From: Amniculibacterium aquaticum
GTDB taxonomy: Bacteria > Bacteroidota > Bacteroidia > Flavobacteriales > Weeksellaceae
Assembly: GCF_003852705.1 (NCBI RefSeq)
Contig: NZ_REFA01000003.1
Coordinates: forward strand, 1 to 64,000
Length of the DNA: 64,000 nucleotides
Direction: 5' to 3'
Shown here: positions 26,354-35,057 of the stretch, in pieces
How the letters are laid out: each line of letters begins with the position of its first letter
How positions within the stretch are numbered: position 1 is the stretch's first letter
Notes under the pieces: generated by a model
Seen by the model: only the letters and a program-made list of their open reading frames with translations
The model's database searches: none
Told to the model about the DNA's origin: nothing
Translations under genes and position numbers: made by a program

Positions 26354-27421
26354 TCATAATAAAGAATACAAGTTCATATATTTTTTATACATTTCTTGGA
26401 TATCGAATGATTTTTCATAAGTTAATCTCGCATTTTTAGAAAATTTAAGATATTTTTCATCGTTATTAACCGTTTGATGAATGGCATCAAGAAAATCTTC
26501 TTTGGTATTTTGTACCGCAAAACCGTTTTCGCCGTCTAAAATTTCGGTGATGCCCCCCACGGCTGACGCCACCACAGGAACTCCGTAACAAAGGGCTTCC
26601 AATATGGACATGGGCAAACCTTCGTAATTGGAAGGCAGCATAAAAACATCGGCATATTTTAGATATTGATGCGCATCGGGAGCTTCGCCCATGCAAAAAA
26701 CATTTTCAGGCGCATCCTTTACAACTTCCCGATTTCCTATCCAGACAAATTTGAAACGAGGATCGTATGAAAAAGCTTGAGCCACTTCACAAAAAAGATC
26801 GAAGCGTTTAGGAGCAGACAGCCTTGCAATACAGAGTATAATTTTGGCTCCGACTGTTTTATTTTTTGTTAAAAAATCCGTTATATCCGGTCTTTGGTCT
26901 TTAATTTCCGTTCTTGTAAAATCGGAAATGGCGTTGTAGATGCACGATACATTTTGCGTGATGCCTTCGGCCTTCATGCCTTCAACATCGTACTTGCTGA
27001 CCCCGACAATTTGTGCACATTTGTTTTGGCAAAACTTTTCTACGGGTAAAAATTTTCTAAACGCCACACGAATGGAATCGAAACCGTGAACGGTATAGAC
27101 GATCTTGGACGATGGAAAAACCAACCTTCCCAAAGCGCCAATTTTGGAGGAATGAAGGTGGATTACATCCGGCTTGTGCAGGCGATGGGCTTTTTTCAGC
27201 GCTGCCATCACTTTCACTTCTTTGATGGGAGATATGGCTCTTTGGAGACTCTTGATGCGGATCTGCCCTACCCTTTTGTCCAACAAATCCCACATGGGAC
27301 CTTGAAGTTCTGAAAGCACAAAAACCTCATGCCCGTCTAGTACCAAGCGGTTCACCAAATTAAGCACCACCGATTGTGCTCCGCCCAAATCGGCTAATGT
27401 TATGACATGGAAAATTTTCAT
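26354..27421 (-). CDS. GT4-family glycosyltransferase, system B
   Basis: A 355-aa GT-B enzyme. The N-terminal loop is ITLADLGGAQSVVLNLVNRL (about 8-27). There are IHLHSSKIGALGR (about 92-104) and VYTVHGFDSIR, and in the C-terminal half CIARLSAPKRFDLFCEVA and the E-x7-E motif SNYEGLPMSILEAL (about 279-292). It overlaps the upstream beta-helix gene by 4 bp, so translation is coupled. Its donor is unknown. Confidence 0.9.
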   Translation of the reverse strand: MKIFHVITLADLGGAQSVVLNLVNRLVLDGHEVFVLSELQGPMWDLLDKRVGQIRIKSLQRAISPIKEVKVMAALKKAHRLHKPDVIHLHSSKIGALGRLVFPSSKIVYTVHGFDSIRVAFRKFLPVEKFCQNKCAQIVGVSKYDVEGMKAEGITQNVSCIYNAISDFTRTEIKDQRPDITDFLTKNKTVGAKIILCIARLSAPKRFDLFCEVAQAFSYDPRFKFVWIGNREVVKDAPENVFCMGEAPDAHQYLKYADVFMLPSNYEGLPMSILEALCYGVPVVASAVGGITEILDGENGFAVQNTKEDFLDAIHQTVNNDEKYLKFSKNARLTYEKSFDIQEMYKKYMNLYSLL

Positions 27422-28554
27422 TGAAGTTTTAATCCCGCTTTCGATTGTACGGTTTCTTTAAATTTCTGATTTTTCTGAACATCATTAATGTTCACTTTAT
27501 TAAAAAGTATATTGATTCGGTGTTTTTCTGGTGTGGTCCAAAAACTTGCCTCTCGATTGTTCAACCATTGCGTGTTTTCGACTTTAATGGTTCCTTTGGC
27601 ATCAAATTTATTTTTTTGATCGCCTTGGTTTAGAGAAGTTAGAAATGCATGATTGGATCCCTGATCAATATGTCCGTCAATGGTCAGGCCTATACTTTTT
27701 GCTGCTGAATCGGTATTTACATTTAGTGCATTCATGTTCACGGCAATACCGGCTTGCTTGTTGTTGTAGGTGTAGATGTTTTTTAAATTCACATTCTCAA
27801 TAACATCTTTGTACCAGCTGGGTTCTACATCGACACCGGCTTCGGGGTCATGACCGAAAGTGTTGGATATAAAAAGTTGTTCTACCCACACATTTTTTCC
27901 GGAGGTTATCGACAGTCCGTTTCTTCTTGCCGAATCGATCCACCCTCCTTTCACTTGGATGTTTTCTGAAAATCCGCCGTCTTCCGAACCTATGAACAAG
28001 CCGTCGCCAAAGGTATTTTTAATCCTAAGATTTGTAATTTTTATATTTTTTGAATTGAGAATGCAAATACCGGCAGACCATTGTCCTTCTTGTTGGATGC
28101 GTGCAAATTTGCTCCCTTCGATTTGTGGATTGATCAATACTACATTTTCAACATTATAAATTTTCAAAACATCATCCAATTTTTTCATGGCGGGACCTTG
28201 AAAAATAAGCCAAGCATTTTTAGGGAAATATACCGTTTGGTTGGATTTTAATTTCAATCCATTTTTATTAATCAATACCGGGAAGTTGGGCATCATGACT
28301 TTGTCGTAACCATCGATGGCCTTTTGCAAATATTGGGTATAATCTACATTCCCTTTTACCGAATAATTTTTGGGCAATGCTTTGGTCAGATCGTAATAGC
28401 CCTTCACTTTTTGAGAAGAAACTTTCCAATATTTCGACACCAAAGATGTGGGTACGGTTTGGTATTGGTGGTTAGATTGCGACTTGAAACAGGATTGAAA
28501 CACCGAAAAAATCAAGCACAGTACGAAAATGAATTTCAGATTATACTTTTCCAT
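27418..28554 (-). CDS. Right-handed beta-helix lipoprotein (pectin-lyase-like fold)
   Basis: A 378-aa secreted protein. The ATG at 28554 is preferred over a TTG 15 bp upstream. A signal peptide ends in a lipobox (FQSC, Cys about 22). The body has repeated coils of the parallel beta-helix type (VENVVLINPQIEGSKF, SKNIKITNLRIKNTFGDGLFIG, GISITSG-like turns, VNLKNIYTYNNKQAGIAV). Proteins of this fold in polysaccharide operons are often lyases, hydrolases or epimerases that trim the product. Asp/Glu residues in DPEAGVDVEPSW (about 234-245) are candidates for the active site. The activity is not known. Confidence 0.75.
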   Translation of the reverse strand: MEKYNLKFIFVLCLIFSVFQSCFKSQSNHQYQTVPTSLVSKYWKVSSQKVKGYYDLTKALPKNYSVKGNVDYTQYLQKAIDGYDKVMMPNFPVLINKNGLKLKSNQTVYFPKNAWLIFQGPAMKKLDDVLKIYNVENVVLINPQIEGSKFARIQQEGQWSAGICILNSKNIKITNLRIKNTFGDGLFIGSEDGGFSENIQVKGGWIDSARRNGLSITSGKNVWVEQLFISNTFGHDPEAGVDVEPSWYKDVIENVNLKNIYTYNNKQAGIAVNMNALNVNTDSAAKSIGLTIDGHIDQGSNHAFLTSLNQGDQKNKFDAKGTIKVENTQWLNNREASFWTTPEKHRINILFNKVNINDVQKNQKFKETVQSKAGLKLQ

Positions 28555-29368
28555 GGATAAGGTCTTCAATTTTTAAATTGTCTAGTGGAATTGCATTTCT
28601 ATTTTGAATCATCAAACCTTCTTTACCCACCAAGTCCATTAAAAAATATACGGCTTGAGCGGCAAAATAGCGCAATGCAAATTTAATAAAAATAGGGCTG
28701 TAGCCGTGTTTCTTCAAGGCATACAGTACTCCTTTATTTCCTTTTACATATTTCTTCCAATATTTGTTACCAAACTCTCTGTAAAACAACAAAGGCTCTG
28801 ATAATTTCATGAATTTGGATTGCTGAAACTGACTGAGCCACAATTCAGCATCTTCAATTCTTTCTGCTTGTACATCGTAAGGATGTTTTCTGAACCATTC
28901 GGTTTTTGCCATAACGGTTGGGTGCCAAAATGTTCGTACCGGGACGACTTTCTCTGTACTTATTTCATCACGAATGCCGTTGACCGCATCGTTTTCGTCT
29001 ATGGAATAAATATTGGTTCCCAAAACATCAATAGTAGGATCTTGAAGCAAGGCTTGCAACTGTTTGGCAATTCTTTCGGGATGCATGATGTCATCGGCAT
29101 CCATGCGGGCCAGATATTCGGTTTCGACCAAAGATGGAATTTGGTTAAGTCTGAAACCTAAATTTTTATTCATTCCGTCTGAATACACCTTAATTCTAGG
29201 ATCTTTTTCTGCATATTTATTCGCAATACCCAAAGATCCGTCGGTAGATCCATCGTCCATTAACAACAGGACAAAATCTTTATGGGTTTGCCAAAGAACA
29301 GACTCTATGGCCTGTGCCAAATAGGTTTGAGCATTGTAAAAAGGTATGGCAATGGTTACCGCTGTCAT
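28541..29368 (-). CDS. GT2-family glycosyltransferase, system B
   Basis: A 275-aa GT-A enzyme. The ATG at 29368 (MTAVTIAIPFYNA) gives the canonical first strand and a 4-bp ATGA overlap with the upstream polymerase gene; any longer start would sit inside that gene. There are LMDDGSTDGSLGIA (about 34-47) and the metal-binding ARMDADDIMHPERI (about 86-99). A C-terminal hydrophobic stretch may attach it to the membrane. It overlaps the beta-helix gene by 14 bp. Confidence 0.9.
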   Translation of the reverse strand: MTAVTIAIPFYNAQTYLAQAIESVLWQTHKDFVLLLMDDGSTDGSLGIANKYAEKDPRIKVYSDGMNKNLGFRLNQIPSLVETEYLARMDADDIMHPERIAKQLQALLQDPTIDVLGTNIYSIDENDAVNGIRDEISTEKVVPVRTFWHPTVMAKTEWFRKHPYDVQAERIEDAELWLSQFQQSKFMKLSEPLLFYREFGNKYWKKYVKGNKGVLYALKKHGYSPIFIKFALRYFAAQAVYFLMDLVGKEGLMIQNRNAIPLDNLKIEDLIHGKV

Positions 29369-30444
29369 GATTGATAATACATAGATTGGAAAATTACAAA
29401 AATTATGGCTAGGAACAATACGGAAACTATTGAAGTTCGGTACTGTCCGTTTTCTGCAAAAGCAGGTGCCAATAAAAAGGGGATAAACATCCAAGACATG
29501 ACTCCCCAACGATCGGAAAAAGGCAATTGGAACATCATAAAAAACATCATACTCAGCGCCATATAAGTCTTGAATAAGACATCATAGTTTTCTTGCTTTT
29601 GTCCATACTTTCGAATGAGAAAAAAGATGAGCAAAAACAGGGTATTAAAAATAACAAACTGAGGTTTGAAACCGATGCTAAATTCTTTATCGAAAGATCC
29701 GTCGATGTATTTGGACTTTCTATCTCCTGCAAAAACATCACCCAAAACCGGCCCTAAGGAGAGTAAACTTACCTTAAAATACGCCAAAACAACAAATACA
29801 AAGTACAGTACGGTATAATATTTTATTGGCAATTTCCTAAAGACATTCACCAAAATTAATACGACAATAATAGCAATACTGGTTACATGGAATCCTACAG
29901 AGCAGAGAGCCGCCAACAGCCACAGTGCAACATTTCTAGGATTACGAAGATATAAAGCCACAGCCAAAAGCAAAAATGCCAACGAAACTCCTTGCCGAAC
30001 AATATTGACCCCTAAACTTTGAAAACTGTACAAACTAACAAAGGAAAACAACACAAACAAGACATTGTATTGGAATTTTCTAGAAAAAACAAGACTTGCC
30101 AAATACAAGACCAACAAATACAATGCGGATAGAGAGAAAATATAATATCGGGGATCGTTAGACCAACCGTGTACAAAAGCCATGAACCATTTGACCAAAA
30201 TCTCAGTACCAAAATCAATCTTTTTATAATAGGTGTATTGATATTTGTACATCAAAGTATCGGTACCTACTTTGTAATCCCGCAGTCCAAAAAGAATGAC
30301 AATAGCGGTCATAAAAAATACAGAAACCAAAACCCCTAAAGTTTGTGCTTGCTTTCTGCGCACATCGACCTTCAATGCAAACAACAATGCAAAGAATACG
30401 AAAAATGCATACATTAAAAAATATGTAAAATTAAATTCTTTCAT
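29365..30444 (-). CDS. wzy: EpsG-like polymerase (Wzy) of system B
   Basis: A 359-aa protein with about ten hydrophobic helices. The EpsG-type signature GLRDYKVGTDTLMYKYQY (about 53-70) follows the second helix, with the conserved R-D-x-x-x-G-T-D-T. It is expected to polymerise the system B repeat unit at the periplasmic side. It is unrelated at first sight to the system A polymerase except for this loop. It lies 25 bp after wzx. Confidence 0.8.
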   Translation of the reverse strand: MKEFNFTYFLMYAFFVFFALLFALKVDVRRKQAQTLGVLVSVFFMTAIVILFGLRDYKVGTDTLMYKYQYTYYKKIDFGTEILVKWFMAFVHGWSNDPRYYIFSLSALYLLVLYLASLVFSRKFQYNVLFVLFSFVSLYSFQSLGVNIVRQGVSLAFLLLAVALYLRNPRNVALWLLAALCSVGFHVTSIAIIVVLILVNVFRKLPIKYYTVLYFVFVVLAYFKVSLLSLGPVLGDVFAGDRKSKYIDGSFDKEFSIGFKPQFVIFNTLFLLIFFLIRKYGQKQENYDVLFKTYMALSMMFFMMFQLPFSDRWGVMSWMFIPFLLAPAFAENGQYRTSIVSVLFLAIIFVIFQSMYYQS

Positions 30445-30469
30445 AATTTTTAGCGTTCACCACTCTGGG

Positions 30470-31759
30470 TTATTCCATTATTTTTCTTTTGAAAATAATC
30501 ACAAATGTAATAAAGTAAAGGATAAACAAAAACATATAGGCCATAGCAGCGCCATCGACTCCAAAACGATCGACCAAAAAATAAGTGAGAACGATCTGGA
30601 CAACAATGGCCAATACATCAATAACAATAACCGTCCACACTTTGGCTCTTGCCACCAAAGCAAAGCTGAGAATCTGAGCACAAACCTTAAAAAAATCGCC
30701 AATCAATTGATATTGAAACAAACTCTGAGCCGGCAAGAAGCTTTCATCGGCCAAAAGTATAATCATCCAATATTTGAAAATAAATATCGCCAACAGCAAA
30801 ACCACCACGATCGGTACGATCATTTTATAAACCGATTTTATCTCGCTCACGATGGATTCATACGATTTTAACGAGGATATTTTGGGAATGAAATAAGTGG
30901 TAACCGTAAGAGAAAAAAACATGAGACTTGCACCAGAAATCCTGAGTACCAACTCATAAAGCCCGGCTGAAGACAAACTTACTTTGTCGATAATGATGTT
31001 CCGAATCACGATCGCCGACCATGGGAAAAATGCATACGAAACGATTCCCAACAAGCCAAAATGCGCTAGACTTTTGAGGTGTGGGATTTGAATTTTCTGC
31101 ATGAAATGGTCTTTCTTAAACCATTCTTTTTTTCTTAGGACAAACAAGACCACCAAAAGTGAAAATACAGGAGCCAAAACCACCGAGAGTAAAGCGCCGG
31201 TTATCCCATAAAGATAAATAAATACCAATGACAATGCTAGAGTTATGACATTGGATATGATGTTGAGCCGATTGGTTAGTTTGTATTGTCTAAAACCATT
31301 GACCACAGAAATCAACAAATTATTGACCACATACAGCAAAAGCGAAACTCCAAAAACATAAAATACAATTTCGTACTGTTCCGAGTCGAATATCCAAACT
31401 GAAAAGGTTTTGGGCAGTATCAATAAAAATAATCCTATCGTTGATGACAATATTAACGACACCTGAAAGCATGTCGAAATAATCGATTTTAAATCGTGTT
31501 GATTTTGGTGTGTTGAATATTCTGAAATATACTTGATCAACCCCTGACTGAATGCACCACCTCCAAAAACCAAAACGATGAGTACAAAACTGTAGAGCTG
31601 TCCAAAAAGTGCCATACCCTCGGTACCCAACTTCAAAGCGATGAATTTCCCAATAATCAAGGTCGTTAGGATCTTAATCACGGAAGCAATGGCAGAATAG
31701 AAACTTGCCGAAACAAATTCCTTTCCTTTCAGTTTGGCCAAAATACCTTGAAGATTCAT
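30470..31759 (-). CDS. wzx: Wzx-type flippase of system B
   Basis: A 429-aa membrane protein with about 12 helices. The ATG at 31759 is preferred to a TTG 9 bp upstream. It starts with KEFVSASFYSAIASVIKILTTLIIGKFIAL, typical of the WzxE/polysaccharide-synthase branch, with LGTEGMALFGQLYSF resembling WzxE. It translocates the system B lipid-linked unit. It is 18 bp from wzc and 25 bp from wzy. Confidence 0.88.
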   Translation of the reverse strand: MNLQGILAKLKGKEFVSASFYSAIASVIKILTTLIIGKFIALKLGTEGMALFGQLYSFVLIVLVFGGGAFSQGLIKYISEYSTHQNQHDLKSIISTCFQVSLILSSTIGLFLLILPKTFSVWIFDSEQYEIVFYVFGVSLLLYVVNNLLISVVNGFRQYKLTNRLNIISNVITLALSLVFIYLYGITGALLSVVLAPVFSLLVVLFVLRKKEWFKKDHFMQKIQIPHLKSLAHFGLLGIVSYAFFPWSAIVIRNIIIDKVSLSSAGLYELVLRISGASLMFFSLTVTTYFIPKISSLKSYESIVSEIKSVYKMIVPIVVVLLLAIFIFKYWMIILLADESFLPAQSLFQYQLIGDFFKVCAQILSFALVARAKVWTVIVIDVLAIVVQIVLTYFLVDRFGVDGAAMAYMFLFILYFITFVIIFKRKIME

Positions 31760-31777
31760 TAGCGACAAAGCTCGATT

Positions 31778-34144
31778 TTAGGATCTAAAAATCTTTTGCC
31801 ACCATTTCTTTTCAGAAGCATGATATCCGTAACCTAGGGTATTTCCATAGCCGAAATTTCGCTTTTGAACATCGTTCAAAACAAAATTTACATTGTTCAA
31901 TCGTTTGGCCTCCACAGAATGGTTGGCAAATTCGATAAACGATCTTTCGGATTTTTCGGAACGCGTCATGTACAAAGTTGCATCGGCAATATCCGAAATA
32001 ATGAAGGTGTCCGTCACCAACATCAACGGCGCACAATCGATGATGAGATAGTCGTATTGGTCTTTTACCTGATCAATCAATTGACTGTATCTACCATTTT
32101 CCAACAGCGTGGTCGGATTTGGCGGAATGGTTCCGGAATAAATAATATCGCAATACTTAGAAAAAGGACTCGGATGCATGATACTTTCTACCGAATCGAC
32201 ATTCTCTGAAAGATACTCGGACAGACCGGGAGCCGAAAACTTGCTCGGGTCGTAGCGTTGCAACTGAGGATTTCGGATGTCCGAACCGATCAACAAAACT
32301 TTTCTTTTTGGTGACCCCAAAGCTATGGCCAAATTGGATGACACAAAGGTTTTCCCTTCTCCTTTTGATGAGGAAGTGATCATGATGATCCTACCTTTAT
32401 CTTTTTTCGGTAATATAAAATTAAGATTGGTCACCAGAATCCTAAACGCTTCAGCCATGGGCGACACATCGTTCATCTGAATAAGCGGTTGGGCTTTACG
32501 ATCCAAACGAGGGATCTCACTGATGATTGGGATGTTGGACATCTTCTCGATGTCGTGCTTGGTTTCAATACTGTTGTTGAACAATTCTTTGAGATAGATG
32601 AAAGTAAATGGCAATAACAATCCAAGAACTAACGAAGCCAAAAGAATGATCATTTTCTTAGGTGATTCCGGCTTTTTTAAGGTGTAGGCTTGATCGATTA
32701 CCCTAGCCTTATCCGATGTCATGGCCAAAGAAATGGCGGATTCTTCTCTTTTTTGTAAAAGCAAAAGATAAAGACCTTCCTTGATCTGTTGTTGTCGTTC
32801 TATGGTTCGGAATAATTTTTCCTGAGTTGGGAATTTATTTATTTTGGAATCAAAACTTCCTTGTTGCGAAATGATTTGAGCCCTGGACATATTCAAGGCT
32901 GAAATGTGTTTAGCCAAACCTTCTTTCACAGAATTGCGCATTTGTTTAATTTGAGCTTCCACCTCTATCACCAAAGGGTTTTCTTCGGTTGCATTTTCCA
33001 ACAATTTATTTCTTTGCAAGACCAAAGAGTTGTACACTTCTATATTCTTACTGGCGGCAACATTGTCCAGACCTACATTGGCCGGTAGGGTCTGTCCCAG
33101 TCCTTGTTTGTTAAGAAATCCTAGAAGCATCTGGCTCATCTGAAGTTGGTTTTCCAAATTCAATTCTTTAGCCGTAGCTTCGGTGCTTAGTTGCAGATTG
33201 AGTTTAGCTTCAGTAGGGATATCAACAATTTCGTTGGATTTTTTAAATCGTTCTCTTTCGTTTTCTACATCGCCTAATTCTTTGGAAATGATGGAAATCC
33301 TCTCATCGATAAAATCTTTTGTTCTTTTGGACTCGGTATTCTTATCGGTAATCGCATCCAGATTGTAGTATTTCACCAAAGTATTAAGAAATTCTTTAGA
33401 TTTCTCCCTATTTTCACCTACCAACACCAGATTGATCACCGTAGCATCTTTATCGGCCAAATCCACAGTCAGTTGTTTTTGAAAACCTTCTACAGCATCG
33501 GCAAAAGTTTGATATCTGAATTTGAATTCGTTATCGTTTCTAAACTTCAAAAATTTAGGCTTTTGATAAGCTTTATTTTTCTGAATGATGATGTTGGCAA
33601 AAGGTAGAGAAATGGTTTTATCAAACTCAGACTTAATTTTCCCAGATAATTCAGGAGAAGAAATCACCAATTGATTTCCATTGATTTCCACTTCAATTTG
33701 TTCTTTAGGAAATTTTTCAACTTCTTTTTCAGCAAGTACATGCACCGTAAAAGGACTGGTTTTTTGGTACAACTCGCTGTCGTAATACTTACCAATGCTG
33801 AACACCGGAATTTGCACCCCCAAATCTTTCACAACATCGCCGATGAGTTTTTTGGTACGGAAAACTTCCAATTCGTTTTCGATGCTGTTGGTTCCCATCC
33901 CGCTAAAACCGGCTAAATTTTGCAAGACCCCAAAATCTCCAGAAGCCGAAGACATTTTTTTGGCATCTTTGATAAGGACTTTGGTTTCGGATTTGTAAAC
34001 CGGAGCGGTTATTTTGATGTACACCAAACTCAACGCCAAAAACATTGCAACGCAAAAAGCAAATGTTTTCCATTTGCTGATGTAAGGTTTCAAAATATCG
34101 CTAAGATTGGTCTCTTTTTTTATTTTTCCTGCTTCTTGATTCAT
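31778..34144 (-). CDS. wzc: Wzc-like polysaccharide co-polymerase / tyrosine autokinase, system B
   Basis: A 788-aa BY-kinase; the ATG at 34144 is preferred to an in-frame TTG 9 bp upstream. The first membrane helix is near 32-52 and the second near 520-540, with a long periplasmic coiled coil between. The kinase core has Walker A GEGKT (about 595-599), Walker A' GSDIR (about 620-624) and Walker B IIDCAP (about 701-706). The tail carries a few tyrosines (FGYGNTLGYGYHASEK), much shorter than the repeat-encoded tail of the system A paralogue. It should regulate length and export through the Wza encoded 65 bp upstream. Confidence 0.92.
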   Translation of the reverse strand: MNQEAGKIKKETNLSDILKPYISKWKTFAFCVAMFLALSLVYIKITAPVYKSETKVLIKDAKKMSSASGDFGVLQNLAGFSGMGTNSIENELEVFRTKKLIGDVVKDLGVQIPVFSIGKYYDSELYQKTSPFTVHVLAEKEVEKFPKEQIEVEINGNQLVISSPELSGKIKSEFDKTISLPFANIIIQKNKAYQKPKFLKFRNDNEFKFRYQTFADAVEGFQKQLTVDLADKDATVINLVLVGENREKSKEFLNTLVKYYNLDAITDKNTESKRTKDFIDERISIISKELGDVENERERFKKSNEIVDIPTEAKLNLQLSTEATAKELNLENQLQMSQMLLGFLNKQGLGQTLPANVGLDNVAASKNIEVYNSLVLQRNKLLENATEENPLVIEVEAQIKQMRNSVKEGLAKHISALNMSRAQIISQQGSFDSKINKFPTQEKLFRTIERQQQIKEGLYLLLLQKREESAISLAMTSDKARVIDQAYTLKKPESPKKMIILLASLVLGLLLPFTFIYLKELFNNSIETKHDIEKMSNIPIISEIPRLDRKAQPLIQMNDVSPMAEAFRILVTNLNFILPKKDKGRIIMITSSSKGEGKTFVSSNLAIALGSPKRKVLLIGSDIRNPQLQRYDPSKFSAPGLSEYLSENVDSVESIMHPSPFSKYCDIIYSGTIPPNPTTLLENGRYSQLIDQVKDQYDYLIIDCAPLMLVTDTFIISDIADATLYMTRSEKSERSFIEFANHSVEAKRLNNVNFVLNDVQKRNFGYGNTLGYGYHASEKKWWQKIFRS

Positions 34145-34209
34145 TCTGATCAATTAATATCTTTCAATTGTATTTTTCTAAAGTTCATGGACTAAAAAGT
34201 CTCTTCCGA

Positions 34210-35022
34210 TTATTTTCTAACAAAAAGAGCCAACAACCCCAAAGCTACGGATGCCACAGAGATCCAAACGGTGGTTTGTGGACCAAAAGCCGAGGCGTTC
34301 TGTCTAGTTTTGTTGGCAGGAACCACAATGATGTCGTTTTGTTTTAAAAAATAATACGGCGAATTGATAAACTCCGATTTGGAGATATCGATGGTGTGAC
34401 TGACCGGCGTACCGTCGGTATTCCTAAGTACCATAATTTTATTTCGCTCGCCGTAGATGGTCAAATCTCCCGCCATGGCTATGGCTTCTAAGACATTGAT
34501 GTTTTGCCCATCCGGTACGGTAAAACGACCGGCTTTATTGACTTCTCCCAAAACGGAGATTTTAAAATTAACCAATCGAACACTTACCGAAGGTTCTTTG
34601 ATGTATTTTTTCAATCGATCCTGAAGTTCATTTTTCAATTGCTCTGTGGATTTATTTTCCGTACGGATCAATCCCAGTTCTGGAAATTGTATGCTGTTGT
34701 CTGCACCTACCGTATAGGTGGGCCCAGAAAAAGGCACCTGAGTCTGTGTAGGAACATTGGAGCTCGGTGTCGAATACAAAGGATTTTCGGACGAGGAATA
34801 ATTTTGGTTAAATGGTTTGGCTACATTGTTGTCTTTTGCAGAAACCAAAATCATCAGATGATCCCCCGGCTGAATGGTAAAAACCGAATTTTCTTTGGAA
34901 GAAGCCAAGGCAACCTGCTGAATATCTTCCATATAATTGATATTTGTTTTTGACTTACAAGAAGTCAGCACCACTAAAATAGTAGAAATTAAAAACAAAT
35001 AGGATTTTTTCTTCATAATCAT
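34210..35022 (-). CDS. wza: Wza-like polysaccharide export outer-membrane lipoprotein, system B
   Basis: A 270-aa lipoprotein. Signal peptide with lipobox LTSC (Cys about 22); two ATG codons, 6 bp apart, are possible. A polysaccharide-export domain (GDHLMILVSAKDN, about 53-65) is followed by an insert rich in Ser/Pro/Thr, an SLBB domain (ISVLGEVNKAGRFTVPDG, about 154-171) and a C-terminal hydrophobic helix. It is paralogous to the system A export protein. It lies 35 bp after the PglF homologue. Confidence 0.9.
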   Translation of the reverse strand: MIMKKKSYLFLISTILVVLTSCKSKTNINYMEDIQQVALASSKENSVFTIQPGDHLMILVSAKDNNVAKPFNQNYSSSENPLYSTPSSNVPTQTQVPFSGPTYTVGADNSIQFPELGLIRTENKSTEQLKNELQDRLKKYIKEPSVSVRLVNFKISVLGEVNKAGRFTVPDGQNINVLEAIAMAGDLTIYGERNKIMVLRNTDGTPVSHTIDISKSEFINSPYYFLKQNDIIVVPANKTRQNASAFGPQTTVWISVASVALGLLALFVRK

Positions 35023-35057
35023 TAAAAAAATTGAAGCACAAATATAATATATCTAAA

